Shown piece after piece: positions 56,483 to 63,697 of a stretch of 64,000 nucleotides of DNA; within the stretch, counting starts at the first letter, position 1, and each line of letters starts with the position of its first letter. The stretch lies in assembly GCA_018240435.1 (NCBI GenBank), contig JAFEFT010000015.1, forward strand, positions 1 to 64,000, written 5' to 3'. The notes under the pieces were generated by a model that saw only the letters and a program-made list of their open reading frames with translations, had not been told where the DNA came from and did no database searches. This DNA comes from Pseudomonadota bacterium. GTDB lineage: Bacteria; Pseudomonadota; Gammaproteobacteria; Xanthomonadales; Xanthomonadaceae. Made by a program: the position numbers and the translations under genes.

Positions 56483-57385
56483 ATGCACGCCCCCCCGCGA
56501 CCCTCATTCGCTCCTCGCCACTGGGCCGGCTGGGCCGGCATCGGCATCGCCTGGCTGGCCGGGCAGCTGCCGTGGCGCGTGCAGCGCGGGCTCGGCCGCG
56601 GCATCGGCTGGCTGGCGTATGCGGTGGCCCGTTCGCGACGGCGGGCGGCGCGGATCAATCTCGCGCTGTGCTTTCCCGAATGGGACGAACCGGCACGCAA
56701 GGCGCTGCTGCGTGAACATTTCGCCGCCCTCGGTGTCGGCCTGTTCGAATTCGCGCGCGCATGGTGGGGCTCGATCGCGCCGTTGCGGCGCACGATGCGC
56801 ATCGACGGTCTGGAACACCTGCAAGCGGCAATGGCGCACGGGCGCGGCGTGCTGCTGGTGTCGGGGCATTTCCTGAATCTGGAAATCTGCGGCCGCTTGC
56901 TGTGCGATCACGTCCCCCTGGCCGGCATGTATCGCCGGCATGACGGCGCGGTGATGGAATGGGCGGTACTGCGCGGGCGCATGCGTTATGCGGCGGCGAT
57001 GTTCCAGCAGCACGAGCTGCGCGGCGCCGTTCGCCATCTCAAGCGCGGCGGCGTGCTGTGGTATGCGCCCGACCAGGACATGCGCGGCAAGGACACCGTG
57101 TTCGCGCCGTTTTTCGGGATTCCGGCGGCGACCATCACCGCCACCCACCAGTTGGCGCGGCTCACCGGCTGCGCGGTGCTGCCGTTTTTCCACCATCGCC
57201 AAGGCGATCGCTACCGGCTGCGCATCGCCGCGCCGCTGGCGGATTTTCCGTCGGCCGATGCCGCCGCCGACAGCGGCCGCGTCAACGCCGCGATCGAAGC
57301 GATGGTGCGCCAAGCGCCGGCGCAATATCTGTGGATCCACCGTCGTTTCAAGCGCCGCCCGCCGGGCGAGCCCGGCCTGTACTGA
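56483..57385 (+). CDS. lpxL: Lipid A late acyltransferase (LpxL/HtrB family)
   Basis: A 300-residue lysophospholipid acyltransferase-like enzyme. The catalytic HX4E is H129-FLNLE134, with GMYRRHD, LKRGGVLWYAPDQD and GCAVLPFFHHR. One N-terminal membrane anchor. It adds a secondary acyl chain to Kdo2-lipid A; substrate chain length is not known. It lies divergent from waaA, the enzyme acting just before it, with 90 bases between them. Confidence 0.92.
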   Translation: MHAPPRPSFAPRHWAGWAGIGIAWLAGQLPWRVQRGLGRGIGWLAYAVARSRRRAARINLALCFPEWDEPARKALLREHFAALGVGLFEFARAWWGSIAPLRRTMRIDGLEHLQAAMAHGRGVLLVSGHFLNLEICGRLLCDHVPLAGMYRRHDGAVMEWAVLRGRMRYAAAMFQQHELRGAVRHLKRGGVLWYAPDQDMRGKDTVFAPFFGIPAATITATHQLARLTGCAVLPFFHHRQGDRYRLRIAAPLADFPSADAAADSGRVNAAIEAMVRQAPAQYLWIHRRFKRRPPGEPGLY

Positions 57386-57404
57386 GCACGGCGCTGGCGC
57401 GGCC

Positions 57405-57620
57405 TCAGGACAACTGCACGCCGTGGCGGCCGAGCATCTCGTCGATGCGCTGGCGCACGTAAGGCAAATCGTCCGCCTCGACGCTGTCTTCGATCGCGTC
57501 CGACAAGGCGGTGAACGCCATCAGGAAATCTTCGGGATCTTGCGTGTCTTTCAAGAGCCCCGGCAATTCCTGTTCCAGTTCGTCCAGGATGCTGTCGAGT
57601 TCGCTGCGAGTCCTGACCAC
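57405..57620 (-). CDS. Small acidic protein, paralogue of the divergent gene at 57758
   Basis: A 71-residue protein beginning at GTG 57620 with a GGGGG site upstream. Sequence VRTRSELDSILDELEQELPG with an acidic helical core and RQRIDEMLGRHGVQ at the end. The neighbour on the other strand reads KTRAELDGMLDELQRDL and RTRIDAILRAHGID at corresponding positions. It is small, helical, acidic, without membrane segment or cysteine. I do not recognise a family; a small regulatory or adaptor role is only a guess. Confidence 0.7.
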   Translation of the reverse strand: MVRTRSELDSILDELEQELPGLLKDTQDPEDFLMAFTALSDAIEDSVEADDLPYVRQRIDEMLGRHGVQLS

Positions 57621-57757
57621 GGTACTACCCCCTGTATAGCCCGCGCAGCATAGCGAAATCCGGGCGCGGCGGCAGCAAGTGCGAGCCACGCCGGGCCACC
57701 CGCCACGCCGGCGTTTTGGGTATGCTGCCGGCCACCCCGCCGCAGGCAAGGTGGCCC

Positions 57758-58000
57758 ATGCCCAAGACCCGCGCCGAACTGGACGGCATGCTCGACGAAC
57801 TCCAGCGCGACCTGACGATGCTGATCCTCGACCAGGTCGACCACGAGGATCTATGGGTGGTGTTCGCCGGCCAGGCCGACCACATCAGCGCGGTGGCGGC
57901 GGCGGAGGATCAGGAACACGTCAGGACGCGGATCGATGCGATCTTGCGCGCACACGGCATCGATCCGCAGCAGCCGGCCGCCAGTTCGCCGGCGAGCTGA
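57758..58000 (+). CDS. Small acidic protein, paralogue of the divergent gene at 57620
   Basis: An 80-residue protein starting at ATG 57758 (frame extends from an earlier ATG at 57716 whose extra residues do not match). It aligns with the 57405-57620 protein over its whole length, with about a third of residues identical, and carries an extra C-terminal tail QQPAASSPAS. Rich in Asp/Glu and helical. The pair sits head to head with 137 bases between the starts. Function unknown. Confidence 0.7.
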   Translation: MPKTRAELDGMLDELQRDLTMLILDQVDHEDLWVVFAGQADHISAVAAAEDQEHVRTRIDAILRAHGIDPQQPAASSPAS

Positions 58001-58060
58001 CGGCGGTCGCAGCCGCCGGCACCCGGCCCAGCCGCGCAGCCGGCGCGGCGCAACCGCCGC

Positions 58061-59707
58061 TCACGGGTTGACGGTCACCACCACGTTGCGCGTCACCCCG
58101 GCCCACGTTGCCGATATCGTCGTCGTTCGCGTCGTGGTGAGGTTGCGTGCACGCACCGTGAAATTGGCCGACGATGCACCATTGCGCACCACCACTTGCA
58201 CCGGCACCGTCGCCACCCCGGTATCGGAACTGGACAACGCAACGGTGACGGCACCGGCCGTTGCCTCATCCAGGCCGACCGAGCCGGTCGCCGAAGCGCC
58301 TGCGCTCACACTCGCCGGATTGACCGTCAGCGAAGTCAGCACCGGCGGCGGGATCAACGTGACCGTCGCGCGGGAAACGGCGCCGCCCCAAGTGCCGGTG
58401 ATGGACGCCACCTTCGCCGTGGCGACGCCCTGGCTGGCGACCGCGATCACCGCCGTCTTGGAACCGGCCGGCACCGTCACCGACGCCGGCACCACCAGCG
58501 ACGCGTCCGACCCGGCCAGGGCGACCACCGCACCGCCAGCGGGCGCCGGATTGAGCAAGCTGACCGTCGCATTGACGCCGTTGCCGCCCACCACCCGCGC
58601 CGGCGCCACCGTCAGGTTGCTCAGCGGCGGCCGCCAGCCGAGCGCGATCACCTCGAAGTCGCTCGCCTTCAGGCCGTTGAAGGCCGGATTGAGGACGTCG
58701 TTGTCCCAGTTCGTATCGTAGGTGCCGCTGACATACATGTCCGAGCCGTTGTCGGCGACGATCAAGCCGTAGGTTTTCATCGCCTGGAAGATCTTGCGCA
58801 TCGGCGCCGGATAACCGGTGATGTCCACGCTCGCCTTCAAGCGCAGCCGCGCGCCCATCGGCAAGGCGCCGGCGGTCGCGCCGGCGCGATGCGAGGCCGG
58901 ATAGACGAAACCATTGCTCGCTCGCACCGTCACCCGGAAGGCATGGCGAATCTGGCCGACGCTGGTGCCGTACGCGTTGTAGACCTCGTCGTAGCGCACC
59001 AGACCGGGGAAGATCGCCAACCCGGCAGCGTCAGCCGAAGTCCAGCCGTTGGGGCGGCGGGCGTTCCTGGTCATGTCGAAAAACGCGCCCGAACCGGCGT
59101 ACCACTGCGAATGTGGCGCGTCGTACCAGACGTTCCACAGCTCGTACAGGTATTTGTGATCGCGGTCGATCACCAGCAGGTGGCGGTCGCAGTCGTCGCG
59201 TTGATCGACGGTTGCCGGCGCCCCGCATTCCACCCAGCGCGGCGTCGTGGTCGCCTGCGCGGGAATCGGATAGAACGGAAAAGCGGTTCCGCTCGCGTGG
59301 TCGACGCCATCGCTTTGGTCGGCGTAACCGAACTGCACGGCCTGCAACGGCGGCGGGCTCTTGCCAGCGCCGGCGATACCGTCGACGACGACATAAGGAA
59401 AGCCGTACACCGCATAGGCACCGCCATAGGATGCGTTGCCGCCGAAGTCCGGATGCAGGCGGCGGGTGCCGCCGTTGTTGATGAAGCCGATGTAGCTGGC
59501 CGATTGCGGATCGACCGGCGCCTGGCTGATGTCGGTATTCCACCAGTTGTTGGCCGGGAACTCGGGCACCGGCTGCGGCACCGACCCGCCTTCGTTGGAC
59601 CCGGCCGATTGCCCGAGCGCGACATTGCAGCCGAAGCCGAAGATGATCGCCGCACACAGCAGCCGCAGACCTGAACGCGCCCTGGAATCTCGCCGAGCCA
59701 TAGCCAT
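58061..59707 (-). CDS. Secreted protein: unknown N-terminal domain plus two tandem Ig-like repeats
   Basis: A 548-residue exported protein. Signal peptide after MAMARRDSRAR with a hydrophobic core, cleavage near ALGQS. The N-terminal domain (about 30-355) begins FPANNWWNTDIS, is rich in Trp, Tyr and Asn and has LHPDFGGNASYGG, DRDHKYLYELWN and AGAFFDMTRN-like segments. Two 92-residue repeats follow: 362-454 (LSNLTVAPARV) and 457-547 (LTSLTVNPASV), each in the usual Ig-like V-x-x-P-x-x-V pattern. The start is ATG 59707 with AGGAG six bases upstream. The function of the N-terminal domain is unknown to me; it could be a secreted hydrolase or adhesin. Confidence 0.75.
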   Translation of the reverse strand: MAMARRDSRARSGLRLLCAAIIFGFGCNVALGQSAGSNEGGSVPQPVPEFPANNWWNTDISQAPVDPQSASYIGFINNGGTRRLHPDFGGNASYGGAYAVYGFPYVVVDGIAGAGKSPPPLQAVQFGYADQSDGVDHASGTAFPFYPIPAQATTTPRWVECGAPATVDQRDDCDRHLLVIDRDHKYLYELWNVWYDAPHSQWYAGSGAFFDMTRNARRPNGWTSADAAGLAIFPGLVRYDEVYNAYGTSVGQIRHAFRVTVRASNGFVYPASHRAGATAGALPMGARLRLKASVDITGYPAPMRKIFQAMKTYGLIVADNGSDMYVSGTYDTNWDNDVLNPAFNGLKASDFEVIALGWRPPLSNLTVAPARVVGGNGVNATVSLLNPAPAGGAVVALAGSDASLVVPASVTVPAGSKTAVIAVASQGVATAKVASITGTWGGAVSRATVTLIPPPVLTSLTVNPASVSAGASATGSVGLDEATAGAVTVALSSSDTGVATVPVQVVVRNGASSANFTVRARNLTTTRTTTISATWAGVTRNVVVTVNP

Positions 59708-60027
59708 CACGCTCTCCTGCACGGATTGGTGACCATTTGCCATGCTGCGGGAACAGCCCGATGGCCCGGCAAGCCGGCGACGCGATGGCGCTGCGCATCC
59801 CGTCGCGGGGCGCATCGCCGTCATGGCACGACGATGCGCCCCTCTCCCCCATCGATACGAACGCAGCCAAAACCTAGCACCGGTCAACGGTTTCGACTGC
59901 CAACTGCGTCAAGGATTCGGCAACGATCAGCACCGGAAGATGCAACCGGGGCCCGGCGATGATCAGGCGCGGCTGGATTCCGGCGGTCGCTCCGCCGGCG
60001 CTGCCGGGTGCACGATGCGAGGTGTAA
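59708..60027. other. Gene-poor gap between secreted-protein gene and relB
   Basis: 320 bases upstream of the secreted-protein gene. No convincing reading frame with a ribosome site is seen on either strand. A toxin gene would be expected on the minus strand just after the RelB-type gene, at about 60028 and lower, but nothing there resembles RelE or another toxin. Confidence 0.5.
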
Positions 60028-60357
60028 TCACACGCCTTGGGCGGCGCTGCCCGCTTGTTGCTGGCGAGCTTTTTGGCTTGCGCCGAAACTTGCGTTTTCG
60101 AGGTCATCGAACAGGGCATCGGCGGAGTCAAATCGGGCCGCACGGGCCTTGGCCATGGCGCGGGCCGCGATCATTGCCTCACGGGCCTGGGCGCTGGGCA
60201 CCTTCAACTCCAACACAAGCGCTGGGTCATTGACCACGCGCTTGAGCAAGATGCGAACAGCGTCGGACACGGACAGCCCCATGGCTGCGAGCGCCTCGCT
60301 GGCTTGCGTCTTGATTTCGTCGTCCACCCGGACGTGCAGCATCGTGGAATGGGCCAT
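60028..60357 (-). CDS. RelB/DinJ-family antitoxin (no toxin seen)
   Basis: A 109-residue protein. The N-terminal ribbon-helix-helix region MLHVRVDDEIKTQASEALAA and MGLSVSDAVRILLKRV matches RelB/DinJ, and the C-terminal FDSADALFDDLENA is the typical toxin-binding end. GGAGG lies seven bases upstream of ATG 60357. A toxin partner normally follows downstream (lower coordinates); the stretch there shows none. It may be an orphan antitoxin or a remnant of a TA pair. Confidence 0.8.
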   Translation of the reverse strand: MAHSTMLHVRVDDEIKTQASEALAAMGLSVSDAVRILLKRVVNDPALVLELKVPSAQAREAMIAARAMAKARAARFDSADALFDDLENASFGASQKARQQQAGSAAQGV

Positions 60358-60383
60358 GATTGAATCCTCCGTTCCCTCAAACA

Positions 60384-60403
60384 TGTATCTCGAATGCGAT
60401 ACA
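60384..60403. promoter_or_regulatory. Likely relB operator with overlapping promoter
   Basis: TGTATC and GATACA form inverted arms six bases long with eight bases between them, 26 bases upstream of the relB start. On the minus strand TTGCTT and GATACA, 17 bases apart, may be the -35/-10 boxes; the repeat overlaps the -10. This fits autorepression by the RelB-type protein. Confidence 0.45.
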
Positions 60404-60490
60404 GCCAAGCAAGCACTGATGATGCTCTGGCGGCGTTCGATGCCTGACCGGCGGCCCTGGTTGACAGCGACCATGCGTACGTAAGTGGTT

Positions 60491-60504
60491 GATCTTGCAA
60501 GATC
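60491..60504. repeat. Perfect 14-bp palindrome
   Basis: GATCTTGCAAGATC is fully symmetric. It sits 87 bases beyond the relB operator repeat in a gene-free stretch (60404-60640). It could be a protein binding site; no partner is seen. Confidence 0.7.
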
Positions 60505-60640
60505 GCCATCTGCCCTACCCGTAGGCCAAACCGAGAATGGAGACGGCTCTGGCCGAGAAAGCGGCCGATTTAGGGCGTTTCGGCTGGTGGCCACCCGCAG
60601 CACCGGTGGCCAGAACCCCGCGCCACGCGGGCAATCGCGC

Positions 60641-60668
60641 AAAAAAAAGCCCGGAGAAAACCCGAGCC
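60641..60668 (-). terminator. Intrinsic terminator on the minus strand
   Basis: On the minus strand the arms GGCTCGG (60668-60662) and CCGGGCT (60654-60648) pair over seven bases (two G-U pairs), loop seven bases, then an uninterrupted run of eight T. It directly follows the ssrA-like stretch at 60676-60707, as a terminator follows ssrA in other bacteria. Confidence 0.75.
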
Positions 60669-60675
60669 GTTGTGA

Positions 60676-60707
60676 TGGGTGGGAAAACGGGAACCGAACC
60701 CGCGTCC
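60676..60707 (-). other. tmRNA (ssrA) 3' end-like fragment
   Basis: On the minus strand GGACGCGGGTTCGGTTCCCG is followed by a CCCA near the end. GGACGCGGGTTC is the strongly conserved sequence before the T-loop of tmRNA; GCGGG/CCCGT forms the five-pair T-stem, with a 7-base loop. The rest of ssrA is absent upstream: a DUF1778 gene occupies the space where the body would lie. A truncated ssrA copy of this type is what remains at the far end of an island integrated at ssrA. Alternatively it is a chance T-arm. Confidence 0.4.
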
Positions 60708-60723
60708 ATCATCTGAACAGGAG

Positions 60724-60804
60724 TCCGTCCGCAAGAACACAGTCCCGATTTTGGATCATTTGGCCGTTTTCGTGGACATCCGTCCGAACAGAAACAGTCC
60801 CGAT
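60724..60804. repeat. Imperfect direct repeat, period 55
   Basis: TCCGTCCG followed by CAGTCCCGAT occurs twice: 60724-60749 and 60779-60804, period 55 bases. It lies just inside the putative ssrA fragment. Could be arm-type sites for a recombinase or part of a former ssrA copy. The intervening DNA codes for nothing credible. Confidence 0.6.
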
Positions 60805-60873
60805 CAGCAGGTTCGCAGCCTGAAATCGCCTGCCAACCGGCAACCCAACCCGCAGCACCAAACGCGACACGTA

Positions 60874-60902
60874 TTGACAACGGCTACACATTACGCCACA
60901 GT
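60874..60902 (+). promoter_or_regulatory. Candidate promoter of the TacA-TacT type operon
   Basis: TTGACA at 60874-60879 is an exact -35 consensus; 17 bases later the -10 is weak (CACAGT). The following GTGCGTGTATCTGTTGTGTATGCAC segment is AT-richer and partly symmetric; the antitoxin could bind there. The low GC makes this segment distinct from the surrounding DNA. Confidence 0.35.
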
Positions 60903-60940
60903 GCGTGTATCTGTTGTGTATGCACGATTAGGAGAAGCCA

Positions 60941-61213
60941 ATGCGTGACGCCGCCATCAATCTGCGGGCACTGCCCGAACAGCGGGACTTGATCGACCAC
61001 GCCGCCAGCCTGCTGGGCAAGAACCGTTCTGACTTCATGCTGGAGGCTGCTTGCGAAAGGGCGCAGGCGGTTGTGCTTGATCAGGTGTTCTTCAGTCTGG
61101 ACGCCGACAAGTTGAAGCAATTCACAGAGATGCTCGACGCGCCGCCCGGCCCCAACCCCGGGCTTGAGCGCCTTATGGCCGTCAAGGCGCCCTGGGGCAG
61201 CGGCGCGACATGA
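60941..61213 (+). CDS. DUF1778 family antitoxin (TacA-like)
   Basis: A 90-residue ribbon-helix-helix antitoxin: MRDAAINLRALPEQRDLIDHAA, KNRSDFMLEAACERAQ and DADKLKQFTEMLDAPPGPNPGL (the toxin-binding end). The AGGAG site is seven bases upstream. It overlaps the toxin gene by four bases (ATGA). It would block the acetyltransferase and repress its own operon. Confidence 0.93.
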   Translation: MRDAAINLRALPEQRDLIDHAASLLGKNRSDFMLEAACERAQAVVLDQVFFSLDADKLKQFTEMLDAPPGPNPGLERLMAVKAPWGSGAT

Positions 61214-61704
61214 GCTTGCAGTTCAGTTCGCCGCAACCGCTGACCACGGCCCATCGACTGGATGACTTTGCTTGTGATGAGGCGGTACTCGATGAATGGC
61301 TCAAACGCCGCGCCCTGGTCAATCAGTTGAGCGGAGCCAGCCGCACCTTCGTCGTGACCGATCTGGATCAGTGCGTGTTCGGCTACTACGCCATGGCGGC
61401 GGGCGCTGTCTCGCACCAGGCCGCCACCAGCGCCGTACGCCGCAATATGCCGAACCCGGTTCCGGTGATGGTTCTCGCCCGATTGGCCGTCGATCACCGT
61501 GCCCAAGGGCTCAAGTTGGGCGGGGCGCTGCTGCAGGACGCAGTGAGTCGGGCAGTGACGGTTTCGCAGAACGCCGGTGTTCGGGCCCTGCTGGTACACG
61601 CGCTGCACGACCGCGCCAAGGAGTTCTACGAGTACTACGGTTTTCAAGCATCGCAACTCCATCCGATGACGCTGATGCTGCGGCTGAATACGGTCAAGCC
61701 GTGA
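61210..61704 (+). CDS. GNAT family acetyltransferase toxin (TacT-like)
   Basis: A 164-residue GNAT protein. VLARLAVDHRAQGLKLGGALLQDAVSRAV contains the acetyl-CoA site QGxxLGxxLL and ALHDRAKEFYEYYGF contains the catalytic Tyr region. Such toxins acetylate aminoacyl-tRNA and stop translation. Paired with the DUF1778 antitoxin just upstream. The stop overlaps GTG 61701 of the next frame. Confidence 0.92.
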   Translation: MSLQFSSPQPLTTAHRLDDFACDEAVLDEWLKRRALVNQLSGASRTFVVTDLDQCVFGYYAMAAGAVSHQAATSAVRRNMPNPVPVMVLARLAVDHRAQGLKLGGALLQDAVSRAVTVSQNAGVRALLVHALHDRAKEFYEYYGFQASQLHPMTLMLRLNTVKP

Positions 61705-61904
61705 AGCCGAAGTCTTGCGCTCACCCAGAGGACAAAGTGCGGACGATGCTCGATGCACTCGCTGATGACATCCACCACCGCCCCGACATCCTTCGACCCG
61801 TGCCAGCCGAGTTTGTCGACCGCATTCGAGCACTCGTCGGTGACGTCGAAGTCGATCTCGCTCAACCGTTGCCACCCGAGACCGACGGCGCGGGCACACA
61901 CTGA
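61701..61904 (+). pseudogene. PrlF-type antitoxin C-terminal fragment
   Basis: A 67-residue frame starting at GTG 61701 that overlaps the toxin stop. From LDALADDIHHRPDILRPV to ALVGDVEVDLAQPLPPE it resembles the C-terminal half of PrlF (SohA), the antitoxin of the YhaV toxin. The N-terminal AbrB-type DNA-binding half is missing. It may be a decayed remnant, or a small coupled protein. The YhaV gene is absent; the IS element follows within about 100 bases. Confidence 0.6.
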
Positions 61905-62004
61905 ACGCCGAGCTTGGCTTCTACAGTGAACAGCGTTGTCATGGGGTCATCTGTTCAGGAGAAAAAGATGCACTACCCCGTGATGACCGAAAAGCACCTT
62001 GGAG

Positions 62005-62107
62005 ATTCCGGTTCATGAGAAGCCACCGTTCCGGGCCATGTGAAGCCAGCATTCCGGGCCATGTGAAGCCAGTCTCCGCTGCCCGATTCCGGAGCATGAG
62101 AAGCCAG
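62005..62107. repeat. IS21 multiple terminal repeats, four copies
   Basis: The 22-base unit ATTCCGGgcCATGtGAAGCC (ending AG) occurs at 62005, 62028, 62051 and 62086, with variable positions inside. Spacing is 23, 23 and 35 bases. Multiple terminal repeats at the end are a hallmark of IS21-family elements; they bind transposase. The outermost end of the element is not defined; it may lie in 61940-62004. Confidence 0.9.
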
Positions 62108-62161
62108 TGACGGATGTCGGGTGGGCGTGGGTCATCCTCGCGGATTTTTCGCGAGGTTCCC

Positions 62162-63697
62162 ATGACTCAACCGAGGCTTCCCATGAGACAGATTCGAGAG
62201 GTGTTGCGTCTGCATTTCGAGGAGGGACTCAGCCAGCGTGTGATCGCGCGCGCGCTGGGTGTGGTGCGCTCCACCGTGGATCGGGTGTTGCAGCGTTTCG
62301 CGGCGGCAGGGTTGACGTGGCCGCCAGATCCGGCGCTGACCGACACCGAGCTGGAGCGGCGTCTGTATCGCGGCCCGGCGCACACGGGCAGCAGCAAGGC
62401 GTGCGTTCGCCCGAACTACGCCGACGTGGCGCGTGAACTGGCCCGCAAGGGCGTGACACGGCGGTTGCTGTGGCAGGAGTATCGCGATCGGCAGGCCGAC
62501 GGGATCGGCTACAGCGTGTTCTGCGATGAGCTGGCGGCGTTCCTGGGCGACCGCGATTTGGCCTATCGCCACGATCACGTGCCCGGCGAGAAGGCTTACT
62601 TCGACTTCGCCGGGCTGACGCTGCGCTATCGCGACGGCGCAGCGGTGCATGCGGCGCACATCTTCGCTGGCGTGCTGGGCTGGTCCAACGCGATCTTCGC
62701 CCACGCCTATGCCGACGAGACCGCCATCAGCTGGCTCGATGGCCAGCAACGCGCGTTCGCAGCCTTCGGCGGCGTGACGAAGATCGCCGTGCCGGACAAC
62801 CCCAAGGCGCTGGTCGCACGTGCCGATCGCCATGAGCCCACGCTCACGCCGGTCTACGCCGACTTCGCGCGGCACTTCGACCTGATCGTCCTTCCCGCGC
62901 GGGTGCGCAAGCCCAAGGACAAGGCGGCCGTCGAAGGCGCGGTGAAGATCATCGAGATGCGCATTCTGGCGGCCGCACGTGATCGGGTGTTCGCATCGCT
63001 GGCGGCGTTGAACGACTGGCTGGCCGGCGAAGTGGTCGCGCTCAACACGGCGCCGTTCCAGAAGCGCGTCGGTTCCCGGGCCAGTCAACTGCTGGCCGAG
63101 CGCGAGCACCTTGCACCGCTGCCGGCGACGCCGTTCGAGGCACCGACCTATCTCAAGCGCAAGATCGCGCGGGACTACCACGTCGATGTGCACCGGCAGT
63201 ACTACAGCGTACCGTATCACCACGCCGGCCAGACCGTCGAAGTGCGCCTCACGCACACGCATGTCGAGGTGTTGCGCAACGACACCCGCATCGCCCTGCA
63301 TCGACGTGCGCCGGTCAGCCAGCGCTTCGTCACCGATCCCGCGCACATGCCCGCGCATCATCGCGCGTATCGCGATCCGAAGATCATGCAACGCGCCGCC
63401 GCCATCGGCCCGCACACGGTGGCCCTGATTGAGGCGCTGTTCGCCAAACGTCGTCATCCCGAACAGGCCATCCGCAGTGCCCAGGGCGTGCTCGGCCTGG
63501 TGCGCGATCACGGCGCGAATGCGCTGGAAGCCGCCTGCGCCCGCGCCGTCGCGCTGGACACCATCGGCTACGCTGCCGTGCAGCGCCTGCTGCAGATCGC
63601 GCACGTCCAGCCGCCCTTGCCCTTGCCGCCGGTCACGCACGAGCACGTGCGCGGGGGCGACTACTACGCCGCGACGGAGGTGCGCCATGTTGCATGA
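62162..63697 (+). CDS. istA: IS21 family transposase IstA
   Basis: A 511-residue DDE transposase. N-terminal helix-turn-helix QIREVLRLHFEEGLSQRVIA and SRTVDRVL-like VVRSTVDRVLQRF; catalytic core with FDFAGLTL (first Asp), VPDNPKALV (second Asp) and the Glu in KPKDKAAVEGAVKI. ATG 62162 follows a GAGG site. The end overlaps the istB start by 11 bases. No frameshift or stop is present, so it may be active. Confidence 0.95.
   Translation: MTQPRLPMRQIREVLRLHFEEGLSQRVIARALGVVRSTVDRVLQRFAAAGLTWPPDPALTDTELERRLYRGPAHTGSSKACVRPNYADVARELARKGVTRRLLWQEYRDRQADGIGYSVFCDELAAFLGDRDLAYRHDHVPGEKAYFDFAGLTLRYRDGAAVHAAHIFAGVLGWSNAIFAHAYADETAISWLDGQQRAFAAFGGVTKIAVPDNPKALVARADRHEPTLTPVYADFARHFDLIVLPARVRKPKDKAAVEGAVKIIEMRILAAARDRVFASLAALNDWLAGEVVALNTAPFQKRVGSRASQLLAEREHLAPLPATPFEAPTYLKRKIARDYHVDVHRQYYSVPYHHAGQTVEVRLTHTHVEVLRNDTRIALHRRAPVSQRFVTDPAHMPAHHRAYRDPKIMQRAAAIGPHTVALIEALFAKRRHPEQAIRSAQGVLGLVRDHGANALEAACARAVALDTIGYAAVQRLLQIAHVQPPLPLPPVTHEHVRGGDYYAATEVRHVA

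Noticed and set aside
59874..60143. Possible toxin partner of the RelB-type protein on the minus strand
   Set aside because: It overlaps the end of the RelB-type gene in another frame, and no RelE, YafQ or PIN-type motif is seen.
60679..60948. 89-residue plus-strand frame over the ssrA-like fragment
   Set aside because: No ribosome site; composition is not protein-like, and it crosses the tmRNA-like T-arm and the promoter of the next operon.
62005..62107. CRISPR-like short repeat series
   Set aside because: Repeats are almost adjacent with no unique spacers and fit IS21 terminal repeats.
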